Shown one piece after another: positions 42,367-51,016 of a stretch of DNA of 51,016 bases (positions are counted from its first letter, which is position 1; the number at the start of each line of letters is the position of its first letter). A model generated the notes under the pieces. That model did no database searches, had not been told where the DNA came from, and saw nothing but the letters and a program-made list of their open reading frames with translations. The translations under genes and the position numbers were made by a program. This DNA comes from Hyphomicrobiales bacterium (GTDB lineage: Bacteria > Pseudomonadota > Alphaproteobacteria > Rhizobiales > Xanthobacteraceae): the NCBI GenBank assembly GCA_013911975.1, contig JACESF010000025.1, positions 1 through 51,016 of the forward strand. Direction: 5' to 3'.

Positions 42367-42855
42367 ATGGACGGGGTCGGGGCGAATGGGGCGCTGAACG
42401 TGGTGAGCCCAAGCGGTGCGGGGCGGTTCGAGCGCATCCTGGGGGTGCACCAGATCTACAAGCTGGAGCCCCATCAATCGGCGGGCACGCTCGCCTGCAT
42501 CGAAGTGACGGTGCCGGTGGGTCACGGCATTCCGCCCCACCGCCACGGAGCGGAGGACGAGTGCTTCTACGTGCTCGACGGCGCCATCCGCTTCACGGGC
42601 GAGGACTGCCCCGGCGGAACCATGCTCATGGAAACGGGCGGCTTCTTCTTCGGCCCGCGCGGCCGGGTGCACGGCTTCTCCAATCCGGGACCGGGCGAGG
42701 CGAAGCTGCTGGTAATCGCGACCCCCGGCACCGGCCTCACCGCCATGTTCGGAAAACTGTCCGAGATCACCGAGCGGGGCCTGGAAAACCTGGATTTCGG
42801 CGAGGTGGCGGCCACCTGCGGCACCTACGGCATCGACTTCGTCCAGCCCGCCTGA
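42367..42855 (+). CDS. Cupin-domain protein
   Basis: A 162-residue single-domain cupin. Metal ligands are His58, His60, Glu65 in PPHRHGAEDECFYVLDG and His102 in the second motif (GRVHGFSN). Such small cupins may be dioxygenases, isomerases or binding proteins; the substrate cannot be read. The ATG at 42367 follows AGAGGAG. It is divergent from the MarR gene and probably its target. No partner enzyme gene lies beside it. Confidence 0.9.
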   Translation: MDGVGANGALNVVSPSGAGRFERILGVHQIYKLEPHQSAGTLACIEVTVPVGHGIPPHRHGAEDECFYVLDGAIRFTGEDCPGGTMLMETGGFFFGPRGRVHGFSNPGPGEAKLLVIATPGTGLTAMFGKLSEITERGLENLDFGEVAATCGTYGIDFVQPA

Positions 42856-42865
42856 CGGCCCGGCC

Positions 42866-43480
42866 TCAGCCGCCGTGCCGGTCGAGGAAAGCCTCGATGG
42901 GGAGAGACCGGAAATCCTCCAGCGCGGCACGCAGCCGCGCATGGTCCCAGTCCCACCAGCCGAGCGCCTGGAGGCGCGCCGCCACGGGCTCGGGAAAGCG
43001 CATCTTCACCACCCGCGCGGGCACCCCGGCCACCACCGCATAGGCGGGCACGTCCCGGCTCACCACGGCGCCCCCCGCCACCACCGAACCGGTGCCGACG
43101 CTGCGCCCGGGCAGGATGATGGCGCCGTGGCCCACCCACACGTCATGGCCGAGCGTCACGGGATGGGCGCGCCGCCAGGCGAAGAAGTCGTCCTCGTCCT
43201 GCGCGTCGTCGAAATAGGCGGCGGCGCGATAGGTGAAATGGCTCTGGCTCGCCCGCCACATGGGATGGTTGCCGGGATTGAGGCGCGTGAGCGCCGCGAT
43301 GGAGCAGAACTTGCCGATCCGCGCATAGGCGATGTCGGAATCGTGCTCCACGTAGGAATAGTCCCCCATCTCCACCTCGTGGAGGCGCACCCGCGGTCCG
43401 ACCTGCGTGTAGCGGCCGAGACGGGTGTCGGTCAGATGGGCGGTGGGATCCACCGTGGGCGCGACGCCGAGGCGCTGCAT
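42866..43480 (-). CDS. Hexapeptide-repeat transferase of phosphonate loci
   Basis: A 204-residue left-handed beta-helix acyltransferase. Hexapeptide repeats show in LGRYTQVGPRVRLHEVEMGD, IGKFCSIAALTRL and LGHDVWVGHGAIILPG, with HPMW and the large loop typical of the xenobiotic acyltransferase group, including the 'phosphonate metabolism, hexapeptide transferase' family. The start at 43480 has a GGGAGG site and follows the DUF1045 stop by 4 bp. Its role in phosphonate use is not known. Confidence 0.83.
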   Translation of the reverse strand: MQRLGVAPTVDPTAHLTDTRLGRYTQVGPRVRLHEVEMGDYSYVEHDSDIAYARIGKFCSIAALTRLNPGNHPMWRASQSHFTYRAAAYFDDAQDEDDFFAWRRAHPVTLGHDVWVGHGAIILPGRSVGTGSVVAGGAVVSRDVPAYAVVAGVPARVVKMRFPEPVAARLQALGWWDWDHARLRAALEDFRSLPIEAFLDRHGG

Positions 43481-43484
43481 GGGC

Positions 43485-44183
43485 TCAGGCCTCCCGCAGG
43501 GGCGCGCGGTGGAGGATGCGGAACCGCCCCCCCGGCTCCGCCTGCCGGAACACGCACAGGTCGGCGATGGCGACGGGCAAGTGCGCGCTCGCCACCGCAT
43601 AGGCATCGCACAGCGCGTTGACCGCGTGCGGGCGCTGATCCTCGCTCAGCGGCCCGGTGAGCGTCATGTGGAAGCGGAAATCCTCGAACACATAGGGATA
43701 GCCGTAGCGCTCCAGATGATCCCGCTGGCGCGCGGAGAGGTCGTCCGGACGGCGCCGGGCGATCTCGGCGGGGGTGAGCGGCGCCCGCAGGCGGTCCAGT
43801 TCCGCCACCGCCTCGTCCGCGAGCGCCGTGAGCGCGGGCAGCGGCAGCCCGGGCGTCAGCGCCACGAAGGACCCGAGCGCGGCGACTTCGAGCCCGGCCA
43901 GTTCGAAGGCATGATGCCCGCCCGCGAATGCGTCCACCCCGGCGATCAGGTCCGGCTCCGTGAGCCCGTCGGCGAGGCGGAACGGCGCCTTCAGCGTGCC
44001 GTGGAAGCCGTAGCGGCGGGGCTCGGCGGTCAGGTCCCGCCAGGTCTCGGCATCGAAGCCGGAGAGATCCGGGGCGCACAGGTCCTCACCCGTGGCCGCG
44101 TCATAGCCGATGACGCGCGAGCCGAAGGACCAGAGGAAGCTCTCGGGCGGCGGCGCGAGATAGAGGGCATAGCGCGCGGTCAC
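43485..44183 (-). CDS. DUF1045 phosphonate-associated protein
   Basis: A 232-residue protein of DUF1045, recurrent in phosphonate operons and thought to have a 2H-phosphoesterase-like fold; histidines are placed in GFHGTLKAPFRL and the later FRFHMTLTGPL (the two H-x-T motifs). Initiation is probably GTG at 44183, which opens the TARYALYLAPPP block with a GAGG site; the frame runs on to a TTG at 44258. It sits between phnM and the hexapeptide transferase in one operon. Confidence 0.85.
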   Translation of the reverse strand: MTARYALYLAPPPESFLWSFGSRVIGYDAATGEDLCAPDLSGFDAETWRDLTAEPRRYGFHGTLKAPFRLADGLTEPDLIAGVDAFAGGHHAFELAGLEVAALGSFVALTPGLPLPALTALADEAVAELDRLRAPLTPAEIARRRPDDLSARQRDHLERYGYPYVFEDFRFHMTLTGPLSEDQRPHAVNALCDAYAVASAHLPVAIADLCVFRQAEPGGRFRILHRAPLREA

Positions 44184-44270
44184 GGGGCACCTCGTGGCAT
44201 CGGCGCGGCCGGAAGGCCCGCCCTTGCCTTTCCTGGCGCCCGCCCGCGCTCCGGTCAAGGTGGCGCGGCG

Positions 44271-45413
44271 TCAGAACGCGCGCGCGCCCTCCACCATCAC
44301 CTCGCGCACCACCGGCGTGCCCTCCACGAAGCGGAAGCGCAGCAGGTCCGCCCGCAGCCCCGGCGCGAGGCGCCCGCGGTCGGACAGGCCCGCCATGCGC
44401 GCGGGCGCCGCCGTCACCAGCGCCATGGCGCCCGGCAGGTCCAGCGTGCCCGCCCGCGCCAGAGCCGCCACCGCCTGGAGCAGGCTGGCGGGGACATAGT
44501 CGGACGCCAGCGCGTCCAGCAGCCCTTCGGCCGCCAGTTCCTTCATGGCGACGCCGCCGGAATGCGAGCCGCCCCGCACCACGTTGGGCCCGCCGCCGAT
44601 GGTGGTGAGCCCCGCCGCGTGGGCGGCGCGCGCCGCTTCCAGCGTCGTGGGAAACTCGCTGATGCTGCACCCCGCCGCCTGCGCGTCCGCCACATGCTCG
44701 GGCGTGGTGTCGTCATGGCTGGCGCGCACGATCCGGGTCTCCCGCAGCAGGGCGGCGAGCCGGTCGAAATTGGACGCCACCGCCGCCCGGCCGCGCTCCG
44801 TGCGCTCGGCCAGTTCCGTCTCCACGTCCTCGGCGGTCTTGCCGATGCCCAGCAGGAAGGTGCGCAGATTCTCCAGGTTGCGCCATTGGCGCGTGCCCGG
44901 CGTGTGGTCCATGAGCGAGGCGAGGCCGACGCCGGGGCGCTCCAGCTCCGGCTCCACCAGCACCAGCACCTCGGGATCGGTCAGTTCGCAGCGCAGGTGG
45001 ATGCGGTGGTCGGCGCGGAACAGGCCGGCATTGTCCTCCACCGCGTCCAGCATGATGCCGAACAATTCCTTGCGCACCGACTTCGCCTGGTCGAACCCGC
45101 CCGCGCAGATGGCGTCGAACACGGTGGTGACGCCCGCCGCCACGGTCTGGGCGTCATGGGCGAGGGCGGCCGCGCGGTGGTCCGGCCACACCACCTTGGG
45201 GCGCGGCACGAAATGGCTCTCCAGCGCGTCCGTATGCAGGTCGATGAGGCCGGGGGAGAGATGGTCGCCGCCGCAATCCACCGCGCCCGGCAGGTGCGAG
45301 CGCCCGGCATCCACTGCCGCGATGCGTCCGTCGCGCACATGGATGGTGCCCTCCTCCACGCGATCGTCGAGGACGAGCAGGGCGTTGGTCAGAACCATCT
45401 CGGACACGGGCAT
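44271..45413 (-). CDS. phnM: PhnM: ribosyl-methylphosphonate triphosphate diphosphatase
   Basis: A 380-residue amidohydrolase-family enzyme, the usual PhnM length. It releases diphosphate from alpha-D-ribose 1-methylphosphonate 5-triphosphate to feed the C-P lyase. Metal-site motifs: GLIDLHTDALESHF near the start, the His in HIRLHLRCEL-like IHLRCEL, ASHDDTTPEH, and the C-terminal LRADLLRF. It heads a three-gene operon with DUF1045 and a hexapeptide transferase. The C-P lyase core genes (phnGHIJKL) are not in this window, so they must be elsewhere if the pathway is complete. Confidence 0.92.
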   Translation of the reverse strand: MPVSEMVLTNALLVLDDRVEEGTIHVRDGRIAAVDAGRSHLPGAVDCGGDHLSPGLIDLHTDALESHFVPRPKVVWPDHRAAALAHDAQTVAAGVTTVFDAICAGGFDQAKSVRKELFGIMLDAVEDNAGLFRADHRIHLRCELTDPEVLVLVEPELERPGVGLASLMDHTPGTRQWRNLENLRTFLLGIGKTAEDVETELAERTERGRAAVASNFDRLAALLRETRIVRASHDDTTPEHVADAQAAGCSISEFPTTLEAARAAHAAGLTTIGGGPNVVRGGSHSGGVAMKELAAEGLLDALASDYVPASLLQAVAALARAGTLDLPGAMALVTAAPARMAGLSDRGRLAPGLRADLLRFRFVEGTPVVREVMVEGARAF

Positions 45414-45470
45414 CTTCCTTGTGCGGGACGAACCGGCTCTGTCACGCCCCCGTGACGGGGACATGACGGC

Positions 45471-47024
45471 TCAGTGCGCCTCCGGCTTCACCTTGTAGAG
45501 CTGGAATCGCGCGCCTGCGGCTACGAGGTCGAGGCGCTCGGGATCCGGGTTGAGGTCGCCCGGCTCCGTGTAGAGCACATAGACATAATCGAAATGCTTG
45601 GGCCAGAGGTCCCAGTAGCGCGGGCCGTCCGGGGTGGGGCTGTCGGCGCTCACCTGCAATTGCTCCAGCGTGGGCGGAAACCCGTCCTCCGTGTCCACGA
45701 AGTCGCGATACGGCAGGTTGGCCCGCAGGATCTGCTTGCCCGGCACCGTGAAGGCGGTGGTCACCAGCGCTCCCTTCTCGATCATGGCGAGGCAGGCGGC
45801 GTGGACGAGGCCGAGATCCATGGGCGCGCCGCCACCGCGCGGGTCCGCATAGGCCACCAGCACCCGCGATCCCCGGCTGATCTTCGCCACGGAGGCGCGG
45901 AACCCGTCGGTCCAGGTGGTGAGGCGGTCCCACATCATCTGCACTTCCGCGACGCGGATGCACAGGAGCAGCACCAGCAGCACGGCGAAGGCCCGCCGCA
46001 CCAAGCGGCTGCGCAGGTCCACCCGCACCGAGGCCAGCACCATGAAAGCGAGCGCGGTGGGAATGCGCTGGTCCGCCATGTAGGTGGCGAAGGCGGTGCG
46101 CGGCATGGCGAGGTAGACCAGCGCGCCGACGATAAGCAGGGGAATAAGGAGCGGCGCGGTGCGCATGAGGCCGTGGCGCAACGCCCACACCCCGGCGATG
46201 GCCACCGCCCCCGTGAGCCCGAAGGCCACCACGTCGTAATAGACGTTGATGATGAACTCGACGCCCGCCACCTTCCCCTGGGGCGCCCAGAAATTCTCGC
46301 CGGAGAGGCCCAGCGTCGGGCTCATGGCCAGGAGCGGCGCGGCGGCGAGAAACGGCAGGCCCGCCGCGCAGAAGGACAGGAGGCGCGGGCGCAGCGGCTC
46401 GCCGCGATGCTCCCAGATCCGCCCGATCTCGAAGGCCAGCAGGCCGATGCCGTACACGCCCAGCGCCACCAGATGGCAAAAGAACAGCGCGACAACGAAC
46501 GCCACCGACACCGCATAGCGCAGCGGCCGCCCGCGCAGGCTCACCCAGGCCGCGAGCGCCAGCAAGGCGAGCCCGATGCCGAAGATGTAGTTCATCACCC
46601 CGATGAGGAAGATGCCGTTATAGAGCAGCGGGAAGGCGAGGAGCGGGGTCGCCGACCACAGGCCGAACAGCGCCCGGTTCAGGGCCAGGGTGCCGAAGGT
46701 GATGAGCGCGAAGCATCCGAGCGTGTAGATCTCGCCGGCCGCATAGACGCTGGTGAAGCGGTCGATGACCGGCACCACCAGATCCATCATCAGGTTGGGA
46801 ATGATGGCCCATTCCACCGAGTAGAAGCGGGCGAGGTCCGGGTCCCGCCCGCCCTGGCCGATGACGTGCATGCGCGCCAGATGGTTCGCATAGTCCGACA
46901 GCGGCGGCACCGGATGCGTGATCACCGGAATCGCGACGATGGCGAACAGCAGCACGAACAGCAGGAGGATCGCACGCGGGCCGAGATCGGCGGGCCGGCG
47001 CGGGAAGGCGGGTCTAAGGCTCAT
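45471..47024 (-). CDS. Polytopic membrane protein, glycosyltransferase-like
   Basis: A 517-residue membrane protein I cannot place firmly. It has about ten hydrophobic helices (residues about 15-390) and a C-terminal soluble domain (about 390-517). The first extracytoplasmic loop has [15 protein letters not shown], where the acidic residue recalls the DxD or D/E loop of GT-C-type transferases that use lipid-linked sugars. The start at 47024 is chosen because codons between 47102 and 47024 have a non-coding third-base composition. It is divergent from argB and stands alone. Confidence 0.7.
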   Translation of the reverse strand: MSLRPAFPRRPADLGPRAILLLFVLLFAIVAIPVITHPVPPLSDYANHLARMHVIGQGGRDPDLARFYSVEWAIIPNLMMDLVVPVIDRFTSVYAAGEIYTLGCFALITFGTLALNRALFGLWSATPLLAFPLLYNGIFLIGVMNYIFGIGLALLALAAWVSLRGRPLRYAVSVAFVVALFFCHLVALGVYGIGLLAFEIGRIWEHRGEPLRPRLLSFCAAGLPFLAAAPLLAMSPTLGLSGENFWAPQGKVAGVEFIINVYYDVVAFGLTGAVAIAGVWALRHGLMRTAPLLIPLLIVGALVYLAMPRTAFATYMADQRIPTALAFMVLASVRVDLRSRLVRRAFAVLLVLLLCIRVAEVQMMWDRLTTWTDGFRASVAKISRGSRVLVAYADPRGGGAPMDLGLVHAACLAMIEKGALVTTAFTVPGKQILRANLPYRDFVDTEDGFPPTLEQLQVSADSPTPDGPRYWDLWPKHFDYVYVLYTEPGDLNPDPERLDLVAAGARFQLYKVKPEAH

Positions 47025-47182
47025 CCAGGCGAATCCCGAGGCTGGCGCCGGTTGTGATGCGCACTGCTCTAAGCCCAATTGTGGTGGTTGCGAGGCCGTC
47101 ATGGCAGCCCCGTAAGGAGAGGCATTCAGTTTTTCGCGGCAATGGTCTAAAAGGCGCCGCCCCCGTAACGAAAGACCCGCCC

Positions 47183-48088
47183 ATGAGCGCGCAAAACCCG
47201 CTGATCGATGCGCAAGGCCAGCTCCAGGCCGAGGTGCTCACGAAGGCCCTTCCTCACATGCAGCGCTATGACGATTCCATTGTCGTGGTGAAATATGGCG
47301 GCCACGCCATGGGCGACGAGGCGGTGGCGCGGCACTTCGCCGAGGACATCGTCCTGCTGGAACAGTCCGGGGTGAACCCCGTGGTGGTCCATGGCGGCGG
47401 GCCGCAGATCGGCGCCATGCTGGAGAAGCTGGGCATCAAGTCGCACTTCGCGGCGGGCCTGCGCATCACCGACAAGGCCACGGTCGAGATCGTGGAGATG
47501 GTGCTGGCCGGCTCCATCAACAAGCAGATCGTGGGCTACATCAATGCCGCCGGCGGCAAGGCCATCGGCCTGTGCGGCAAGGACGGCAACATGGTGATCG
47601 CCAAGAAGGCGAGCCGCACCATCACCGATCCGGAGAGCCAGATCGAGCAGGCGGTGGACCTCGGCTTCGTCGGCGAGCCGGACAAGGTGGACACCACGGT
47701 GCTCGACCAGATCCTGCGCCGCGAGCTGATCCCGGTCCTCGCTCCGGTGGCGGCCGCCTCCGACGGCGGCACATACAACGTGAACGCGGACACCTTCGCC
47801 GGCGCGATCGCCGGGGCGCTGGGCGCCAAGCGGCTGCTCATGCTCACGGACGTGCCCGGCGTGCTGGACAAGAACAAGCAGCTCATCCCCGAGCTGACCA
47901 TCGCCGAGGCGCGGCGGCTGATCGCGGACGGCACCGTGTCGGGGGGCATGATCCCCAAGGTGGAGACCTGCATCTATGCCCTGGAGCAGGGCGTGGAAGG
48001 CGTGGTCATCCTGGACGGCAAGGTGCCCCATTCGGTGCTGCTGGAACTGCTCACCGACCACGGGGCGGGTACCCTCATCACAAGGTGA
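47183..48088 (+). CDS. argB: Acetylglutamate kinase
   Basis: A 301-residue N-acetylglutamate kinase, the second step of arginine synthesis. Motifs: VVKYGGHAM and [18 protein letters not shown] near the N-terminus, and [20 protein letters not shown] and [16 protein letters not shown] in the C-terminal half. The N-terminal extension before the kinase core is typical of the arginine-sensitive hexameric type, so feedback inhibition is expected. It forms an operon with the HAD phosphatase (5-bp gap) and a GNAT. Confidence 0.97.
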   Translation: MSAQNPLIDAQGQLQAEVLTKALPHMQRYDDSIVVVKYGGHAMGDEAVARHFAEDIVLLEQSGVNPVVVHGGGPQIGAMLEKLGIKSHFAAGLRITDKATVEIVEMVLAGSINKQIVGYINAAGGKAIGLCGKDGNMVIAKKASRTITDPESQIEQAVDLGFVGEPDKVDTTVLDQILRRELIPVLAPVAAASDGGTYNVNADTFAGAIAGALGAKRLLMLTDVPGVLDKNKQLIPELTIAEARRLIADGTVSGGMIPKVETCIYALEQGVEGVVILDGKVPHSVLLELLTDHGAGTLITR

Positions 48089-48093
48089 CCCCC

Positions 48094-48792
48094 ATGGCGC
48101 CCGAACCGCGCGGCTTCGCCGAGGTCGAGACCTGGGTCTTCGACCTCGACAATACGCTCTATCCCGCCCAGCACGACCTCTGGACGCAGCTGGACGCGCG
48201 GATGCGGGACTATGTGGCGCGCTTCCTCGGGGTGACGCCCGAAGAAGCCTTCACGGTCCAGAAGGACTATTACCGGCGCTACGGCACCTCGCTGCGCGGG
48301 CTGATGATCGAGCACGGACTGGACCCCGCGCCGTTCCTCGCCCATGTGCACGACGTGGACCTCTCCGGCCTCGACGCCTCCCCGCGCCTCGCGGCGGCCA
48401 TCGAACAGCTTCCCGGCGTCAAGCTCGTCTATACCAACGGCTCGGAGCGACACGCGCAGAACGTGTTGGACCGGCTGGGGCTCGGCGGGCATTTCGCAGC
48501 GGTGCACGACATCGTGGCGGCGGAATTCCATCCCAAGCCCACCGAGGAAGCCTACCAGCGCTTCCTGCGCGCCCACGGGGTCGCCCCCGGCCGGGCGGCC
48601 ATGTTCGAGGACCTCGCCCGCAATTTGGAAGTGCCCCACCGGCTGGGCATGGCCACCGTGCTCGTGGTGCCGCCGGACGAGGCCATCGAAACCCGGCAGT
48701 CCTGGGAGTTCGAGGGCCGCGAGGCCGCCTATGTGGATCATGTGACCCATGATCTGGCGGGCTTCCTGGAACGGCTGGGGACGGGCGCATGA
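48094..48792 (+). CDS. HAD-family pyrimidine 5'-nucleotidase
   Basis: A 232-residue HAD phosphatase. Motif I FDLDNTLYP has the catalytic Asp17 and Asp19; motif II is VYTNGS; motif III is the Lys in HPKPTEEAY; motif IV is FEDLARNL. This matches the pyrimidine 5'-nucleotidase group (SDT1-like) seen in many alphaproteobacteria beside argB. It follows argB by 5 bp, with an AAGGTGA ribosome site, and overlaps the next gene by 4 bp. Confidence 0.93.
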   Translation: MAPEPRGFAEVETWVFDLDNTLYPAQHDLWTQLDARMRDYVARFLGVTPEEAFTVQKDYYRRYGTSLRGLMIEHGLDPAPFLAHVHDVDLSGLDASPRLAAAIEQLPGVKLVYTNGSERHAQNVLDRLGLGGHFAAVHDIVAAEFHPKPTEEAYQRFLRAHGVAPGRAAMFEDLARNLEVPHRLGMATVLVVPPDEAIETRQSWEFEGREAAYVDHVTHDLAGFLERLGTGA

Positions 48793-49634
48793 GCGAGATC
48801 CGCCCCCTCACCCCTGCCGAGGTGGACGGCGCGGTGGACTGGGCCGCGCGGGAAGGCTGGAATCCCGCCCTCCATGACGCGGCGGCCTTCCTGGCGCAGG
48901 ATCCCGAGGGCTTCCTCGGCCTGTTCGAGGACGGCGACATGATCGCCTGCATCTCCGCCATGGCCTATGGCGAAGCCTTTGGTTTCATTGGCTTCTACAT
49001 CTGCCGCCCGGACCGGCGCGGCGAGGGGCTGGGCCTGCGCCTCTGGCAGGCGGCCATGGACCGGCTGGGCGCGCGCACCCTCGGCCTCGACGGCGTGGTG
49101 GCGCAGCAAGACAATTACCGAAAGTCCGGCTTCGTCCTCGCCCATCGCAACATCCGCTACGGGGGACGGCCCATCAGCCTGCCCGGCGCCAGCGGCGTGG
49201 CGCGGGTGGAACGGGCGGATATTCCCGCCTTGTTCGCGTTCGATCGCGCCCATTTCGCCTTCGACCGCCCGAATTTCCTGGAACGCTGGCTTGTTCCCGA
49301 AGAGGGCACCGCCCTCGTCGCGCGCCGAGACAATGCGGTAACCGGATATGGCGTCGTCCGCCGCGCCCGGGAGGGTCACAAGATCGGCCCCCTGTTCGCG
49401 CAGGACGACGAGACCGCGCGCACCCTCTATGCCGGCCTCTCGACGGCGGCCCATGCGGCGGCGCCCGACGAACCGATCTTCCTGGACGTGCCGGAGCCCA
49501 ACGCCGCCGCCCGCACCCTGGCGGAGGAGGCGGGCCTCGCCCCGGCCTTCGAGACCGCCCGCATGTATCGCGGACCGGCGCCGGACCTGCCGCTGGGGCA
49601 GATCTACGGCATCACCAGCTTCGAGCTGGGTTAG
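48789..49634 (+). CDS. GNAT-family N-acetyltransferase
   Basis: A 281-residue tandem GNAT protein. The first half has the acetyl-CoA loop pattern (YICRPDRRGEGLGLRLWQAA) and the second half is a related domain (Acetyltransf_18 type) ending QIYGITSFELG. The substrate is not evident. The ATGA overlap (48789-48792) with the HAD gene couples translation. Confidence 0.9.
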   Translation: MSEIRPLTPAEVDGAVDWAAREGWNPALHDAAAFLAQDPEGFLGLFEDGDMIACISAMAYGEAFGFIGFYICRPDRRGEGLGLRLWQAAMDRLGARTLGLDGVVAQQDNYRKSGFVLAHRNIRYGGRPISLPGASGVARVERADIPALFAFDRAHFAFDRPNFLERWLVPEEGTALVARRDNAVTGYGVVRRAREGHKIGPLFAQDDETARTLYAGLSTAAHAAAPDEPIFLDVPEPNAAARTLAEEAGLAPAFETARMYRGPAPDLPLGQIYGITSFELG

Positions 49635-49657
49635 GTCCTCGACGGGCGGCCCGCCGC

Positions 49658-49678
49658 CATGTAAATGAACCTTACATG
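49658..49678. promoter_or_regulatory. Operator 1 of the TetR gene
   Basis: CATGTAA (49658-49664) and TTACATG (49672-49678) are a perfect palindrome with a 7-base spacer, 15 bp upstream of the TetR ATG. A closely related sequence lies before the next gene (50383-50401), which supports a shared regulator. Confidence 0.7.
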
Positions 49679-49692
49679 ACCGGAAGGCACAT

Positions 49693-50325
49693 ATGAGCTG
49701 GTCGAAGTCCGACCGCGAGGGCGCCCGCGGCTATCATCACGGCAACCTTAGGGAAGCCCTGGTGCGCGCCGCCCTCGACCTCATCGGCGAGAAGGGGCCG
49801 GGCGGCTTCACCTTCGCGGAGGCCGCGCGGGCGGCGGGCGTCAGCCCGGCGGCGCCCTACCGCCATTTCAAGGACCGCGACGACCTCATGGCCGAGGTGG
49901 CGCGGCGCGGCTTCACCGCCTTCGCCGACGCCCTGGAAGCCGCCTGGGACAAGGGGCGGCCGGACCCGCGCGCGGCCCTGGAGCGGCTGGGGCGCGCCTA
50001 TCTGGCCTTCGCCCGCACCGAGCCCGCCTATTACGCCGCCATGTTCGAGGCCAATGTGCCCGCCGACGCCACGCCCGAATTGCGGGCCGAGGGCGACCGG
50101 GCCTTCGGCGCCCTGCGGAATGCGGCGGAGGCGGTGGCCGCGAGCCTGCCCTCGCGCCCGCCCGCCCTCATGCTCGCCCTTCACATCTGGTCCCTGGCCC
50201 ATGGCATCGCCGACCTGTTCGGGCGCGGCGACAAGGCCCGCCGCAGCCTGCCCATGCCGGCGGAAGACCTCTTGGAAGCGGGCGTCCTCATCTATCTCCA
50301 GGGCCTCGGCGCCGACCGGCGCTGA
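49693..50325 (+). CDS. TetR-family transcriptional regulator
   Basis: A 210-residue TetR repressor. The N-terminal helix-turn-helix is TFAEAARAAGVSPAAPYRHF then KDRDDLMAEVARRGF (about residues 36-70), with the typical start SYHHGNLREALVRAALDLI-like GYHHGNLREALVRAALDLIG. The C-terminal domain is the ligand/dimer region. The palindrome in front of the gene implies autoregulation. The next gene, DUF2852, has a similar operator and probably belongs to the same regulon. Inducer unknown. Confidence 0.95.
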   Translation: MSWSKSDREGARGYHHGNLREALVRAALDLIGEKGPGGFTFAEAARAAGVSPAAPYRHFKDRDDLMAEVARRGFTAFADALEAAWDKGRPDPRAALERLGRAYLAFARTEPAYYAAMFEANVPADATPELRAEGDRAFGALRNAAEAVAASLPSRPPALMLALHIWSLAHGIADLFGRGDKARRSLPMPAEDLLEAGVLIYLQGLGADRR

Positions 50326-50354
50326 AAATCGACGGCGGCGCCCGGCGCCGCCGC

Positions 50355-50383
50355 TTGACAGGAAAATGCCCTGCGCCCATATA
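50355..50383 (+). promoter_or_regulatory. Promoter of the DUF2852 gene
   Basis: TTGACA (50355-50360) is a perfect -35; CATATA (50378-50383, 17-base spacer) is the -10 candidate. The operator-like sequence at 50383-50401 follows at the expected start region. Confidence 0.55.
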
Positions 50384-50401
50384 TGTAAATGTAATTAACA
50401 T
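50383..50401. promoter_or_regulatory. Operator 2, before DUF2852
   Basis: ATGTAA (50383-50388), 7 bases, then TAACAT (50396-50401): 15 of 19 positions equal those of operator 1 (49659-49677). It overlaps the likely transcription start of DUF2852. Confidence 0.6.
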
Positions 50402-50422
50402 TCACGCCGAAAGGGTTCGCCC

Positions 50423-50854
50423 GTGACACTCGTATCGAAACTGGATGGCCTCGGCACAGGGGCGTGGGTCGCGCTGGCGGTCCTCGGCTTCGTGTTCTGG
50501 TGGCCGGTGGGCCTGGCAATTCTCGCCTTCACCATCTTCAGCGGCCGCTTCGGCTGCGGCCATCGCATGGGCCGCTGGCAGGAGAAGTTCGAGAAGATGG
50601 ACCGCATGTGCGGCGGCGGCCGAGGCCCGGGCGGCAACGGCTTCTGGGGCCCGCCCTCCTCCGGCAACCGCGCCTTCGACGAATACCGCGCCGAGACGCT
50701 GCGCCGCCTGGAAGACGAGCAGAAGGAGTTCAAGGACTTCCTGGAACGCCTGCGCATGGCCAAGGACAAGGCCGAGTTCGACCAGTTCATGGCCGAACGC
50801 CGGCGCAACGGGACAGCCGGCGAGAGCGGGCCGGAGATTCAGCCCCAGGGTTGA
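50423..50854 (+). CDS. DUF2852 membrane protein
   Basis: A 143-residue protein of DUF2852, an alphaproteobacterial family of unknown function. One hydrophobic segment (residues 14-40, WVALAVLGFVFWWPVGLAIL) is followed by a charged, coiled-coil-like C-terminus (FDEYRAETLRRLEDEQKEFK, then DFLERLRMAKDKAEFDQFM). GRW and FWG motifs with a Gly-rich linker lie between. The start is GTG at 50423, with an AAGGG site. Its promoter carries operator 2 of the TetR upstream. Confidence 0.88.
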   Translation: MTLVSKLDGLGTGAWVALAVLGFVFWWPVGLAILAFTIFSGRFGCGHRMGRWQEKFEKMDRMCGGGRGPGGNGFWGPPSSGNRAFDEYRAETLRRLEDEQKEFKDFLERLRMAKDKAEFDQFMAERRRNGTAGESGPEIQPQG

Positions 50855-50891
50855 GGCGGGCTGAGATCGAGACGCGACACACGATGACGAG

Positions 50892-50923
50892 ACCGCCGGC
50901 CTTCGGGCCGGCGGTTTTGTTTT
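50892..50923 (+). terminator. Terminator after DUF2852
   Basis: Perfect 10-bp stem ACCGCCGGCC/GGCCGGCGGT (50892-50901/50906-50915) with a stable TTCG loop, then TTTTGTTTT. It lies 37 bp past the stop. Confidence 0.92.
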
Positions 50924-51016
50924 GGGGCGGCGGGTGCCGATGGCACGGCGCACCGGGTCGAAGGGGGCCTCGCTCCATCGCTAGCGGTGTGCCCTCCATA
51001 GGCGCTCCGCCTTCCC

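Overview
The window is about 51 kb of GC-rich (clearly above 65 percent by eye) alphaproteobacterial chromosome, most likely order Hyphomicrobiales and plausibly Xanthobacter/Azorhizobium/Ancylobacter-like. The grounds are the strong G/C third-position bias, alphaproteobacterial families (DUF2794, DUF2852, BA14K, DUF882), and two families of palindromic intergenic elements of about 97 bp typical of this order. I see no phage, integrase, transposase, CRISPR array, rRNA or tRNA gene. Most of it is ordinary chromosome; the interest lies in control regions and a few odd proteins.

Layout. 1-7673: a branched-chain/amide-type (Liv) ABC importer operon read leftward (binding protein, livH, livM, livG, edge of livF). 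Divergent from it are a second, closely related binding protein and a haem aldoxime dehydratase, across an AT-rich 440-bp control region with four similar dyads; a LysR gene closes the block. 7824-13430: a degenerate alpha/beta-hydrolase, then an RND efflux adaptor and pump. 13547-14747: an AHSA1 protein, a hypothetical protein and an unlisted 27-residue membrane microprotein. 14820-19342: translation genes pheT, pheS, rplT and rpmI. 19736-20841: two secreted Gly/Trp-rich BA14K proteins. 21019-26910: TauE/SafE exporter, siroheme synthase, DNA polymerase I and DUF2794.

26911-33191: a candidate structured RNA of about 155 nt with its own terminator, a MepK-like murein endopeptidase, an atypical CDF transporter, an L,D-transpeptidase and a REC-Fis response regulator, with a perfect CtrA-type box between the endopeptidase and the CDF gene. 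33389-36675: oligoendopeptidase F and glycerate kinase. 36753-40551: LysR, split AtuA-type pair and a Bug-type binding protein. 40720-45413: a methyltransferase, a MarR/cupin pair around a nested palindrome, and a small phosphonate-associated operon (phnM, DUF1045, hexapeptide transferase). 45471-50854: a polytopic membrane protein, argB with a HAD phosphatase and a GNAT, then TetR and DUF2852 genes that share an operator-like sequence.

Functional links inferred from context: the aldoxime dehydratase with the two binding proteins suggests inducible uptake and metabolism of a nitrogenous small molecule. The endopeptidase and L,D-transpeptidase act on 3-3 cross-linked peptidoglycan. TetR and DUF2852 look like one regulon, and MarR with the cupin another. 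Functions come from recognising family motifs by eye; no database search was run.
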